Assembly (NCBI GenBank): GCA_963995525.1
Contig: OZ023218.1
Location: forward strand, 47,956,741 to 48,020,740
Source: Escarpia spicata
Lineage: Eukaryota > Annelida > Polychaeta > Sabellida > Siboglinidae
DNA length: 64,000 bases
Direction of reading: 5' to 3'
The translations under genes were made by a program, and so were the position numbers. Positions 47,601-55,588 of this stretch are shown here, one piece after another. Under the pieces are notes generated by a model. The model was not told where the DNA came from, searched no databases, and saw only the letters and a program-made list of their open reading frames with translations. Within the stretch, counting starts at the first letter, position 1. Every line of letters starts with the position of its first letter.

Positions 47601-48011
47601 AGTTGACTATAGTATGAAGTTTGTTTCATGTGACACCTATGTGACACCTAGTAATTATGGTGAGAACTTTCCCTCACCTGGTGATTATGCTAAGAACTTT
47701 ATCTCATAGGCCACCTGGTTATTATCATAGGAACTTTCTTTCACCTGGTGACTACTTAAGGAACTTTGTCTCACAGGACACCTGGTGACTGTATTGGGAA
47801 CTCTGCCCTACCTGGTGCTTACGATAAGAACTTCCTTTGAAGTGAATCTGTTGCACAGTTAGTGTGAGGACTGCTGTATGTTGTAGATGCTTCATATGTG
47901 GACCCTCTCGGTCCAGCCGTGGAGCGCCCTAAGACCGCTGCCCCCAGCCGCAGGGAGAAGGATGATGAGTTCGGGGATGAGGAACTGGGAGATGACCTCC
48001 TTCCTGAATAG
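23535..48011 (+). CDS. IFT88: Intraflagellar transport protein 88 (IFT88/Polaris), complete, 22 coding exons
   Basis: Exons: 23535-23633, 24081-24288, 28064-28133, 28927-29017, 29588-29692, 31286-31388, 32079-32193, 32595-32826, 33928-33998, 34415-34501, 35543-35642, 37135-37291, 38295-38411, 38959-39067, 39534-39572, 40068-40179, 40982-41097, 41483-41601, 43090-43196, 44653-44737, 46606-46713, 47887-48011. Every junction is GT-AG and in phase. The total is 2475 nt, or 824 residues plus stop, close to the vertebrate length. IFT88 is a TPR-superhelix core subunit of the IFT-B complex, which carries cargo along cilia and is needed for ciliogenesis. The start is the first ATG after the acceptor at 23510; a second in-frame Met follows three codons later. 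I could not find a convincing RFX X-box upstream, although RFX control is usual for this family. Introns hold numerous repeats, but no exon carries a frameshift or stop. Confidence 0.97.
24304..24400 (+). mobile_element. tRNA-derived SINE in IFT88 intron 2
   Basis: A-box-like TAGTCTAGGGG (24310-24320) and B-box-like GGTTTGAGTC (around 24354-24363, one base off the GWTCRANNC core) are spaced as in a tRNA gene. They are followed by TTCGAAACTTGGCCAATTT, which matches the body of the tRNA-headed element at 29800 (TCGAAACTTGGGCAGTTT). Confidence 0.65.
24405..24535. repeat. 23-bp minisatellite, array A (GTGTATTGGGCAGTC type)
   Basis: Diverged copies of a unit containing GGTGTGTATTGGGCAGT directly follow the SINE. 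The same unit forms arrays at 27715-27890 and 28582-28770. Confidence 0.85.
24570..27690. mobile_element. Large foldback transposon-like element (about 3.1 kb) in IFT88 intron 2
   Basis: Long inverted arms (about 24570-25250 and 26940-27690) match in opposite orientation. Left TCAATAATCCGAC pairs with right GTCGGATTACTGA, left AATGCCCCCCTCCCC with right GGGGAGGGGGGCATT, and left ATGAATATCCAAACTTTTGC with right GCAGAAGTTTGAATATTCAT. The left half also contains a decayed direct repeat of about 180-190 bp marked by CCGCAAACGTT (25065-25650). No transposase was recognised. The outermost ends, near GCATTA and GCACAATGTTTT, are approximate. Confidence 0.8.
25920..25940 (+). repeat. Poly-T tract
   Basis: A run of about 18 T lies inside the foldback element loop. 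Confidence 0.8.
27715..27895. repeat. 23-bp minisatellite, array B
   Basis: Diverged copies of GTGTATTGGGCAGTCAGAGA in intron 2, just outside the right end of the foldback element. Confidence 0.85.
28582..28775. repeat. 23-bp minisatellite, array C
   Basis: About eight copies, period 23 bp (starts 28590, 28613, 28636), alternating GTGAGGGA and GTTAGAGA variants. In IFT88 intron 3, 150 bp before exon 4. Confidence 0.93.
29225..29340 (+). repeat. Dispersed repeat copy 1 (IFT88 intron 4)
   Basis: AATAATAAGATAACTTCTTT followed by CCTAAATC and TCGGAAACCAA is nearly the same as the sequence at 46440-46510 in intron 20. It is an interspersed repeat of unknown family. Confidence 0.6.
29795..30115 (+). 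mobile_element. tRNA-like head and body of a SINE or LINE 5' end
   Basis: TGGCTGAGTGG (A box, 29807-29817) and TGTTTGAATCC (B box, 29849-29859) are spaced as in a tRNA gene, so this is a pol III promoter remnant. A body follows with TCGAAACTTGGGCAGTTT, shared with the SINE at 24304. It runs without a visible break into the LINE endonuclease-like segment at 30120. Confidence 0.65.
30120..30440 (+). mobile_element. LINE endonuclease fragment (RTE-like), degraded
   Basis: Reads LKIATYNVRTLLRDEQIQE at the start, then, in other frames, GGHLLYHSTANNGQVGVGFL and VTELVVCITKR. These are typical of the first part of an APE endonuclease in RTE-type LINEs. Several frameshifts are present. The fragment stops near 30440, before the catalytic centre, and is followed by a TA repeat at 30540-30560. 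Confidence 0.75.
30640..31290 (+). repeat. Decayed tandem array (about 47 bp) carrying copies of the IFT88 exon 6 splice acceptor
   Basis: Units repeat TGRTGATTGACAG followed by GTGCTCTTCAAC-like sequence and CCTATTGTATAACATAAA. Acceptor-like CAG sites fall at 30744, 30876, 30960, 31120, 31167 and 31214 (the last three 47 bp apart). The real acceptor at 31285, with the first 12 nt of exon 6, is the final copy. Confidence 0.8.
31286..35642 (+). CDS. IFT88: IFT88 exons 6-11: first TPR block
   Basis: Residues 192-427. Exons 6-8 encode consecutive TPR helices (VLFNLANQYAVNEMFTEALN, MGNIYFKQRNYSKAIKLYR, MQNIGITFVKLDQYNDAI). Exons 9-10 are a charged linker (NDALRKIEREK, IMMAAKIIAPSIEESF). Exon 11 ends with LEIDKAIGYLRQKDFQQ. 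The acceptor of exon 6 and the donor of exon 11 are both part of tandem arrays. All phases are consistent. Confidence 0.95.
31745..31840. repeat. 21-22-bp minisatellite (GGTGGCAAGGTGTGCTCAAC)
   Basis: Four copies in intron 6. Confidence 0.9.
33091..33433. mobile_element. Possible hAT-like remnant in IFT88 intron 8
   Basis: Begins CAGGGCCGGATCTAG and ends near CCCCCCTGGATCCATCGATG, weakly inverted, with GGG/CCC-rich subterminal sequence. No target duplication could be fixed. Confidence 0.3.
35583..36450 (+). repeat. 94-bp tandem array seeded by the 3' end and donor of IFT88 exon 11
   Basis: CTCACAGCCTC recurs at 35584, 35678, 35772, 35866, 35960 and 36054, each 94 bp apart, with about ten copies in all. 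The later ones (36240 on) are shortened. Each unit repeats the last about 60 nt of exon 11 (the ECIDKAIGYLRQKDFQQ-like region, real reading LEIDKAIGYLRQKDFQQ), then the donor GTAACAG and about 30 nt of intron ending CATTCTAG, itself acceptor-like. The copies have CAGTAG in place of CAGCAG at the donor. Confidence 0.95.
37135..41601 (+). CDS. IFT88: IFT88 exons 12-18: second TPR block
   Basis: Residues 428-683. Consecutive TPRs include ATNLSFLYILENEQDNADKY, LVNKGNVLFNKGDFEKAREY, EALYNLGLSNKNLKRYEDAL, QIADIYDKLGDMAQSVEW, ILQRLGEMYDTEGDKSQAF, VIEWLGAYYIDSQFCEKAI and VASCHRRSGNYQQALDTY. Exon 15 is only 39 nt (39534-39572). Exon 17 starts after a TTTAG acceptor at 40981, not at the downstream ACAG. 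Confidence 0.95.
37325..37690 (+). repeat. Dispersed repeat (about 350 bp), copy in IFT88 intron 12
   Basis: Matches 40300-40660 in the same orientation, with CACAGYRAAGTGGGTA, GTTGAAATAT, TTCAAGCAAA-like and GCATTTCTGCC words in the same order at roughly 75-80% by eye. Unknown family. Confidence 0.7.
39626..39782. repeat. 53-bp tandem repeat, three copies
   Basis: CTGATACATGAACAC recurs at 39641, 39694 and 39747. It starts about 55 bp after the donor of exon 15. Confidence 0.93.
40300..40660 (+). repeat. Dispersed repeat (about 350 bp), copy in IFT88 intron 16
   Basis: Second copy of the repeat at 37325-37690, same orientation. Confidence 0.7.
41798..42360. mobile_element. Possible MITE in IFT88 intron 18
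   Basis: Inverted termini TGGGCCTATACA (41798-41809) and TGTATAGGCCCA (42349-42360), with no coding capacity. No target duplication was seen. The termini are short, so this is tentative. Confidence 0.4.
42540..42870 (-). mobile_element. LINE ORF2 C-terminal fragment (RTE/L1-like tail)
   Basis: The minus strand reads GHLQRMSGDRL, then RGRPRLRWNDSIKQDLGQAG and WKIIKDDREGWRIYMKSGR, with a frameshift between. This is the typical C-terminal signature of LINE polyproteins (GRPRLRW followed by DREEW-like). It could be the other end of the same family as the endonuclease fragment at 30120. Confidence 0.75.
43090..48011 (+). CDS. IFT88: IFT88 exons 19-22: last helices and disordered acidic C-terminus
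   Basis: Residues 684-824. Exon 19 has FLVRLCTDLGLREAQDYA and ends in a basic/acidic helix. Exon 20 is arginine/serine-rich (RASSGTSRANSGRRRSDRPD). Exon 21 is serine/threonine-rich. Exon 22 gives SYVDPLGPAVERPKTAA and ends FGDEELGDDLLPE before TAG at 48009-48011. This C-terminus is a hallmark of the family. Confidence 0.94.
43295..44275. repeat. 18-bp minisatellite, about 54 copies, in IFT88 intron 19
   Basis: The unit is GTATGTAGGTGTGCKTAC, alternating GCTTAC and GCGTAC variants. It starts about 100 bp after the donor of exon 19. Because 18 is a multiple of three and the unit lacks stops in several frames, it produces long open frames on both strands that are not genes. Confidence 0.97.
45095..45960. 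repeat. 41-bp minisatellite with an internal duplication (IFT88 intron 20)
   Basis: The unit contains GTGTGACCTGCCGGGG and ACTGATACTGTTGTAATCAA and has a period of 41 bp. It is interrupted at 45711-45811 by a unique segment (CTGGTTTGTGAAGATATAGT and on) that is repeated after the second part of the array at 45956-46050. A block of about 245 bp was therefore duplicated as a whole. Confidence 0.93.
46440..46520 (+). repeat. Dispersed repeat copy 2 (IFT88 intron 20)
   Basis: Matches 29225-29340: AATAATAAGGTAACTTCTTT, CCTAAATC and TCGGAAACCAA. Confidence 0.6.
47630..47835. repeat. Diverged 34-bp-class repeat before the last IFT88 exon
   Basis: Copies of CACCTGGTGAYTAT followed by AAGAACTTT, about six and diverged. 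Two more copies of the same unit lie beyond the gene at 49467-49525. Confidence 0.75.
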
Positions 48012-48593
48012 ACCCTCTTCCTCACGACAGACTGGGAAATTACCTTGAATAGAACCTCTTTCTCCTTATTAGAGGCTGGGAGATGACGTGCTCCCGGAAT
48101 ACCTTCTACTGCATGTAGAGATTACTTGTTTTGTCACGTGCCAATACTGAGTATAGTCGCTACTCGACCGACAGTATTGCTAGGGAATGCTTCTACTTGT
48201 TAGAGCGTACACACTGGAGTCATGTACACACATCACATGGTGATATCATATCTACTCATTTCTTCAAGAATTTAGTTGCATCAAGAGAGGTATAAATGAC
48301 TTTCTTACTGTTTAAATCAAATTTTTGAAGAATGCATATTCTATCAGACAGTGAAGTATTTGTGTATGTGTATGGTGTATATACATATATATGCACTGAC
48401 ATATTTAGGTACTGCGTATGTATGTATATTTACTTTAAAAATATGTGTATAGAGTATTCGGTTCACATAGTGTAGGTTGTGCAGGTTTCAAATTTGTATT
48501 GAGTATATGCATCAACGCATAAATGTATGTATACATCCATACATACACATACATACATATTACACGCATATACACACCATGATAACATACATA

Positions 48594-48819
48594 GGTTTGC
48601 CGTCCATTGGAAGAACCTAACTAGCCATATTTTATAAAAACCTGAAATGATTTAGTTTCTGGACTTACTAGGTCTTGTTCAATGTCTTTACAGAGCAGCA
48701 TTGTAAAATGACAAATTAGTGTAAAAATATCAAATCAGTAAATTGAGCCTTGCTATAACCGACATAATGCTTTTTCACGTTTTTGTGACTTGCTAGGTTT
48801 TTCCATTGGACGGCCAACG
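48594..48819. mobile_element. Small MITE (about 226 bp), TA-flanked, in the IFT88 3' UTR region
   Basis: The termini read GTTTGCCGTCCATTGGAAGA and, from the other end, GTTGGCCGTCCAATGGAAAA, continuing into AACCTA on both sides. TA on each side fits a Tc1/mariner-type target. No coding capacity. Confidence 0.65.
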
Positions 48820-49064
48820 TACATACATACGTATGTATGTACATACAAATGATGCATATGACCAATGTTAATTTGTTATCTGTTAGCTTCTGCTATATAG
48901 AGTTGATAGTTTTTTTTGCATCTTCAAATGTCATTCCCCATCACAAATCATCATGTGTCACTTGTAGTTGTTAATAAGTCTTAATGCAGTTATTTCAAGT
49001 TGTCTGTGATAAATGTTTGTGCAGATGTTATTTATTGAAATTGATATATCAAATGTTGACAACA

Positions 49065-49070
49065 AATAAA
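49065..49070 (+). terminator. IFT88: Candidate polyadenylation signal of IFT88
   Basis: AATAAA, followed about 10-25 bp later by an A-rich and T-rich stretch. It is the clearest hexamer downstream of the stop codon. Confidence 0.4.
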
Positions 49071-49540
49071 TGTTGACTTAAAAACATTTTTTTCATGTGT
49101 TAATTCCCACTAAAGACAATATTACCGTGTTATCTATAATCACCTCCACTTAATGTTACCTTGACACCTCCCCCGTGTCCAACCACATAACCTCCACATA
49201 TATCATTCATCACCCGATGTCATCTAACATTCCATGTGACTGCTATCATCCATCATTAATTTTGGTCCCATTTTATAGTCAGGAGTGTGGGAACCAGCCA
49301 CCTTTAAAGGTACTTCTGCACAATAAATGCCAATAATGGTTTACAATTTGTTCACAAATGTACCCCTAATCCTCCATATCAAATATGTTTAAGAATGCAA
49401 AAATCAAACTTTTTGGCATCTTATTTGTATGACATGAACCTGGCAGTAAAATAATGATCTGTCCCCACCTGGTGATTGCAGTACGAACTGTATCATAGGA
49501 CACCTGGTGACTGTGATGAGAACTTTTCTTCCCATGTCAG
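49071..49540. other. Intergenic stretch downstream of IFT88
   Basis: No gene was seen. Contains isolated ATCATCCATCA words that foreshadow the 26-bp array, and two copies of the CACCTGGTGA unit. Confidence 0.4.
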
Positions 49541-50830
49541 TTATCATCCACCACCCATTGTCTCTACTATCATCCATCACCCTGTGTCACTTTTATCATC
49601 CATCACCCCATGTCACTGCTATCATCCATCACCCAATGTCACTGTTTTCATCCATCACACCATGTAACTATCATCCATTACACCATTTTGTTACTATCAT
49701 CCATCACACCATGTTACTGCTATCACTAATCACCCCATATCAGTTTTGTCATCCATCACCCCATGTCACTTCTATCTTCCATCACCCCATGTCACTTCTA
49801 TCACCCATTGCTATTATCCATCACACCATGTTACTGCTATCATCCATCACCATATGTCACAGCTATTACCTATCACCTCATATCACTGCTACCATTCATC
49901 ACCCCATGTCACGTATATCTTCCATCACCCCATGTCACTTCTATCACCCATTGCTATTATCCATCACACCATGTTACTGCTATCATCCATCACCATATGT
50001 CACAGCTATTACCTATCACCTCATATCACTGCTACCATTCATCACCCCATGTCACTTATATCTTCCATCACCCCATGTCACTTATATCACCCATTACTAT
50101 TATCCATCACACCATGTTACTGCTATCATCCATCACCATATGTCACAGCTATTACCTATCACCTCATATCACTGCTACCATTCATCACCCCATGTCACTT
50201 ATATCTTCCATCACACCATGTCACTACTATCACCTGTCACCCACGTCTCTACTATCATCTATCACCCCATGTCACTGCTGCCATCCATCACCTCATGTCA
50301 CTGCTGTCATCCATCACCCCAGGTCACTGCTGTCATCCATCACCCCAGGTCACTGCTATCATCCATCACCCCAGGTCACTGCTGTCATCCATCACCCCAG
50401 GTCACTGCTGTCATCCATCACCCCAGGTCACTGCTGTCATCCATCACCCCAGGTCACTGCTGTCATCCATCACCCCAGGTCACTGCTGTCATCCATCACC
50501 CCAGGTCACTGCTGTCATCCAACACCCCAGGTCACTGCTATCATCCATCACCCCAGGTCACTGCTATCATCCATCACCCCAGGTCACTGCTGTCATCCAT
50601 CACCCCAGGTCACTGCTGTCATCCATCACCCCAGGTCACTGCTGTCATCCATCACCCCAGGTCACTGCTGTCATCCATCACCCCAGGTCACTGCTGTCAT
50701 CCATCACCCCAGGTCACTGCTGTCATCCATCACCCCAGGTCACTGCTGTCATCCATCACCCCAGGTCACTGCTATCATCCATCACCCCAGGTCACTGCTG
50801 TCATCCATCACCCCATGTCACTACTACCCG
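49540..50830. repeat. 26-bp minisatellite (TCATCCATCACCCCAGGTCA)
   Basis: About 22 clean copies lie at 50275-50820, preceded by older, diverged copies from 49540 and a higher-order duplication of about 120-140 bp (three copies around 49750-50210). The long open frames across it in all three plus frames are products of the repeat. Confidence 0.97.
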
Positions 50831-50924
50831 AAATATGTGTTTTACAAGTTTACTTAACCTCGGCAAAGAAACTGTCAGGAGCCAAAAGTAAAAATATAAA
50901 ACAATCATATTCATGTTTATTAAT

Positions 50925-51385
50925 GTGTATGCTGTATCATGTTTGATAATGTGTATGCTGTATCATGTTTGGTAATGTGTATGCTGTATCATGTTTGGTA
51001 ATGTGTATGCTGTATCATGTTTGGTAATGTGTATGCTGTATCATGTTTGGTAATGTGTATGCTGTATCATGTTTGGTAATGTGTATGCTGTATCATGTTT
51101 GGTAATGTGTATGCTGTATCATGTTTGGTAATGTGTATGCTGTATCATGTTTGGTAATGTGTATGCTGTATCATGTTTGGTAATGTGTATGCTGTATCAT
51201 GTTTGGTAATGTGTATGCTGTATCATGTTTGGTAATGTGTATGCTGTATCATGTTTGGTAATGTGTATGCTGTATCATGTTTGGTAATGTGTATGCTGTA
51301 TCATGTTTGGTAATGTGTATGCTGTATCATGTTTGGTAATGTGTATGCTGTATCATGTTTGGTAATGTGTATGCTGTATCATGTT
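50925..51385. repeat. 26-bp minisatellite (GTTTGGTAATGTGTATGCTG)
   Basis: About 17 nearly identical copies of the unit, which ends TATCAT. It starts 100 bp after the previous 26-bp array but shares no sequence with it. Confidence 0.97.
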
Positions 51386-51639
51386 CTCACACATTTTTTG
51401 GTTGATACAATAATCATAAGTATCTGTAAAATGTTCATAATAGTCTCATTTCCAAATCAAAGTTAATGCTTATGCAGCTTTTTCATTACGAGTAGCAGTA
51501 CTATATGTTTACATGATGAGTATGTTGTGTTCTACTTATATCCATTATGAGTGACAACAACAATTTTCTAGAGCAATTTGGTGGTCTAAAGAAAAACTCT
51601 CGATCATATTTTAAAAACAGATTAAATTAATGAAGATGG

Positions 51640-51801
51640 GGATGGGGACATTGAAACACTCCAGCAATCACCTTATTTTGACGATGACAACTTAGTAAAC
51701 TATTTACAGAACAAACAAAATAAATTTATCATGCTCAGTCTAAACAGTCAGCGTTTAAATGCCAAAATTGACGAAATTAAGATAAAACTTGAGATATTTA
51801 A
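51640..51801 (+). mobile_element. Decayed LINE, 5' part (before the MITE)
   Basis: Reads YFDDDNLVNYLQNKQNKF and IMLSLNSQRLNAKIDEIKIK, the start of a CR1/L2-type endonuclease domain. The reading is cut by the MITE at 51802 and continues after 52497. Confidence 0.75.
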
Positions 51802-52496
51802 GGTAGGTAGTATGGATTCCACCAAAAATCTTTAGTTTTCAACACAGATCAACCATATTTGGTGCAGATACATACCAACATAGTTAAGGTTTTCTTCATG
51901 TTTTGCATAAATTATGCAAATTAGATATCCAATATGGCCACCATAATAGGGAAAATTAGGTATTTTTTGTCGCGCTCTAACCAAAAACGTATTCAAGTTA
52001 CAAGCTTGTAATTTAGCACAGGGATTACTTTTATGCATATCTTCTGCATGAATATCACAAAAATCAGATATGTTGTTGTTTGCACGAGAAAAAAAAATGT
52101 CTAAAAAACCTATTTTGTGCAACTTTTTCACATAATTAACGCCTATAATTCAGAAACCATTAAATATATTGATTTCTTTTAATTCATGCAGTAGATATAC
52201 TCATTAGGCACTGCGGTGTAAAACGTTTTGCAGTTATACCCAGTATTTATTCTACTAGAGCGCAGCAACTTTAAGTACTCACAGCAAAAATGGTATTCCG
52301 AGAAAACGATGATAAAGTAATTTTTGTAACCAAATTCTGCCAAAAGCCATCCGAAGAAACCTAAATATTGCCACTTTTTATTACTTTTTCAGCTAATATA
52401 CTAACTGCATATTGAGGTAAGGATATGAAAGTACATAAATAGCAGTCCTTTAAAAAATAATGTCAAAAATCACTTTTTGAATCCATACTACCTACC
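51802..52496. mobile_element. TTAA-flanked MITE (695 bp) inserted in a LINE
   Basis: Terminal inverted repeats GGTAGGTAGTATGGATTC / GAATCCATACTACCTACC. TTAA is on both sides (51798-51801 and 52497-52500), as for piggyBac or Kolobok elements. No transposase. Confidence 0.88.
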
Positions 52497-53600
52497 TTAA
52501 AAAACAGTAGAGATCAGTGCTCTGTTTACAAGAAAAATGACTTGATGAAGTTGATACCTCATTATTGCAAATTATAGATGGTTATAAATTAATATGCCAA
52601 AGTAAAATATGTAGTGCACACTCTGGCCTAGCTATCTATCTTAGTAACAAATACAAATCATTATATATCTATACTAATTTTGACATGAGGTCAATTTATT
52701 GAAATATCGTGTTATGCCATGAAGAAAAAAATATTCTTGGAAATGTATACAGACCACCTAGAGATATAATTTAGAACTACCAAGCAATTGCAATTACAGA
52801 CGAATTTGCATCTAAATTAGCAGATTTATAAAAATGTAAATGTGCCATCATAATTGCGGGTGATTACAATATTGATTAGCTGAAAATTAAAGATTATGTG
52901 ATTCTAAAATAACTTTGCCAACAAGACTGTCAGAATACCATGGAACATTCTTCAAATCCTCAGCTGGTATTCTTATAAGCAATATTTCTGATCACTTTCT
53001 TTCTTTGTCTGGACTATCTCGAAACTTTTAATGCGATACCAAGATTTATACAAATAAAGCAGCATGACCGGACACACTTAATAAATTTTAAATTGAAATA
53101 CAAAACTCATCTATTTATGATAAACTCAACAAGAATACTTATGTAGATCCCAATAAAAACTATGACATCCTTGATAAAATTGTTACTACTGTTATGTAAA
53201 AGATCTTGCCTATTAAAAAATCAATATAAACATGAAAACACCTTGGATTACTCAGGGCATTATTAGGTCAATCAAGTTTAGAAATAAATTGTATGCAAGA
53301 ATAAAACACTCTGTTAATTACGGATGAATACTGTAAGCTCAAAACTAATTTGCATACTTACAATATAATTCTTAAAAAGAAATATATGCATTATAAGTTC
53401 AGTTTTGAAAAGCATAAACACGATATTAAAAAGATATGGTGCTTAATTAAAGAAATTATTCAGAAAAACCCAAAGAAAGAAAAATTTCCGGATTCGTTCA
53501 AAGTGGATGGAGAAATGGTAAGCGATAAATGCATTATTTTTGTGACTCTGTACACACTATTGAACAGAGTTGTACTCTGGAGATTAATGTATAAATAAAG
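52497..53600 (+). mobile_element. Decayed LINE, rest of endonuclease and linker, RT missing
   Basis: Broken frames read CQSKICSAHSGLAIYLSNKY, GNVYRPPRD, CAIIIAGDYNID, then TPWITQGIIRSIKFRNKLY and KHDIKKIWCLIKEIIQKNP. These are the endonuclease and the linker before the RT. The RT itself is absent; the sequence ends near ATTATTATT at 53600. Many frameshifts and stops. Confidence 0.75.
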
Positions 53601-54250
53601 TTAATTATTATTATTGCAAATCAATTTAACTTGGTTTTTTTTAACATTGGTCTAACTCTAGCCTCTATGTTAACTACAATTGATGGTAAATCCTATACAG
53701 ATTATTTGAAAAACCCAACACTTCACACCTTCAGTTTTAAGCTAGTGTCTGAAATTAGTAAAGAAATGAACTGGCCCAGATTTTTTTGAACTGACCCTGC
53801 TGAATTTGAACTGGCCTAACTAATTTACAAACCACATCGACACTTTTCTACTTTTCCACATTCTTTAATCACACATGAATCTGTATCATTTGAATTTTAC
53901 ATGTTAGTACATAAATTATTAAACAGTAATAATTTTAACATTAATTATATATACACTAACATAATAGAGCTAATTAAATTACACTAACACAATATAACTT
54001 TGCATTGCATATACATTTTGTATATATATATGCTTAAATAAAAAAACTAAAATTAGGCCTTGAAAAATGTACAAACGTGTGTAAGCACACTATAATAATA
54101 AAGTGCAAATTATAAAATAATATTTTTAATTACCAATCTAGCCTAAAATAATAATAAATATTGTTCCAAATGTATGTCCTGATTGTTCAAATTCTTCCCA
54201 AAGCTAGTACTTGTATTTAACTGTTTTAGTGTTGCACTCAGTCTCAGATG
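53601..54250. other. AT-rich stretch, nothing recognised
   Basis: No gene or clear repeat was recognised apart from short TATATA tracts. Confidence 0.3.
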
Positions 54251-54254
54251 AATG

Positions 54255-54400
54255 TATACAGTACTGCAGCATCAATATGTTTGCCGATGACACAAAGCTA
54301 TACACAACGATCCGAAACCAGGAAGACCATGCAACACCAACTGCAATCCGACATTGACACCCTGTGAGATTGGAGTAAAGAATGGCTCTATCACTCTGTG
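54255..54400 (+). mobile_element. LINE reverse-transcriptase scrap (FADD motif)
   Basis: Reads NMFADDTKLYTTIRNQEDH, then LQSDID and DWSKEWL in a shifted frame. This is the RT active-site region of a CR1/Jockey-like LINE from a different copy than the one upstream. Confidence 0.7.
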
Positions 54401-55259
54401 TCACTGTGACTGTGTGAGACTTGGAAAACTGCACTGCCTGTGCCGTGGTGACGCCACCGGCACCGATGTTTAGACTTGGCGTTCGTTGGCTTTGCTATTG
54501 AATGCAACCGTTCGCGTGATAAGAGTTCAGTTTTGATGAACTATTGTTGAAATATTAAGTTGTCGGGTCTAAGAATTCTAACGAATGCAGCCTACCCCTA
54601 GGCCTAGCCCAGTCCGCCGTGATAAACCGGTGGCGTTTGTGAACCGGCGGTGTCGGGCCGATAACTGGAACATTTTGGCGAGTTGAATCGGCCAGCGGCA
54701 TATCCAGGATTTTTAATTCAAACAACCGCTTGCTGTGAATTAACTACCACTGCTGGATAGTGTTCAAGCATTACACGGAATGACAAGAAAGCCTGTTCTG
54801 TGCAGATGCTAAAGGGAGAATCGTTTTCTATTAAATGATCATCACTGAATGTATGGGGGCCTGGCTTAGGGGTCTGTCTCCAATGCCATGTGTGAAAAGG
54901 GCAGTCACTAGAAGAATGTGTGTCAAAGGACCATTGATTGAATCCAATTAGCCATGCAGGACTTCACACTATCCCAGGGTCTGCTGTTGTGTAAACGCAT
55001 GGGGTAACAAATACACAAGAATTCAGTTTTACACCAAACGTAAAATTATGAGTCTTAATTGTAGTTGCTCAGTGTTTCGTTAGTCAGTAAATGCACATAG
55101 TTTTAAAGTACAACACTATTAGCACATGCACTATGCCGGAAGACTCCCGAACCAACACGAGGATCGCCGCTCAACGACAGGTAAGTGGCGCCGCCTGTCA
55201 GACAAGATACATAATAACGTAACATCCTTTCCCTCACATTTTTGTTTAATTATTAACAA
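54401..55259. other. Unassigned stretch
   Basis: No gene was seen. 54470-54740 is somewhat GC-richer (CACCGGC and CGGTGG words) but shows no conserved frame. Confidence 0.3.
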
Positions 55260-55588
55260 GAATACGTAAATAAAATCACCTTCTTGGTGTTAGACAGGCT
55301 GGGAGAAGAGCATGTTGTGCACTCTGAACAACTCGTCTTTGTTTTGCACGTCTGGGTCCAGTAATTTGTTGGTGGAAGGCAGATTTGTGCTAATTCTTCT
55401 TCCCATAAAATTATCTATGCTGGACTAGTAGTCGTACCATCTTGAACAGTATTCCTGTGTGCTTTGTACGTGTTTGTCTGGTCATCGTCTGCTTTGGTCA
55501 TGAGTGTCTTCGCAATTTTGACTGCTGCCTCTGCTTTTCCATTTGCTTGCTGATGGTGCGGGCTGGATGTCCTATGCCTATGGCCTAT
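55260..55588 (-). pseudogene. Ty3/gypsy integrase fragment, C-terminal part of the broken copy
   Basis: Minus-strand pieces read SSPHHQQANGKAEAAVK (the end of the integrase core) and, after a break, MGRRISTNLPSTNKLLDP. It is the continuation of the fragment at 59254-59470, separated from it by the 3.65-kb insertion. Frameshifts and stops are present. Endogenous retroelement remnant, not functional. Confidence 0.75.

Larger units (their letters stand above)
48012..49070 (+). other. IFT88: IFT88 3' UTR (inferred)
   Basis: Runs from the stop at 48011 to an AATAAA at 49065-49070. The first about 100 bp contain two diverged copies of the C-terminal coding and stop segment (CTGGGARATKAC and CCTGAATAG-like words near 48031 and 48076). 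A MITE lies at 48594-48819, and ATGTATGTACATAC-type microsatellites lie at 48360-48590 and 48815-48845. Confidence 0.5.

Noticed and set aside
49507..50946. Three overlapping open frames of 364-479 codons
   Set aside because: They are products of the 26-bp minisatellite. The same peptide words appear in all three frames, as expected when the unit length is not a multiple of three.
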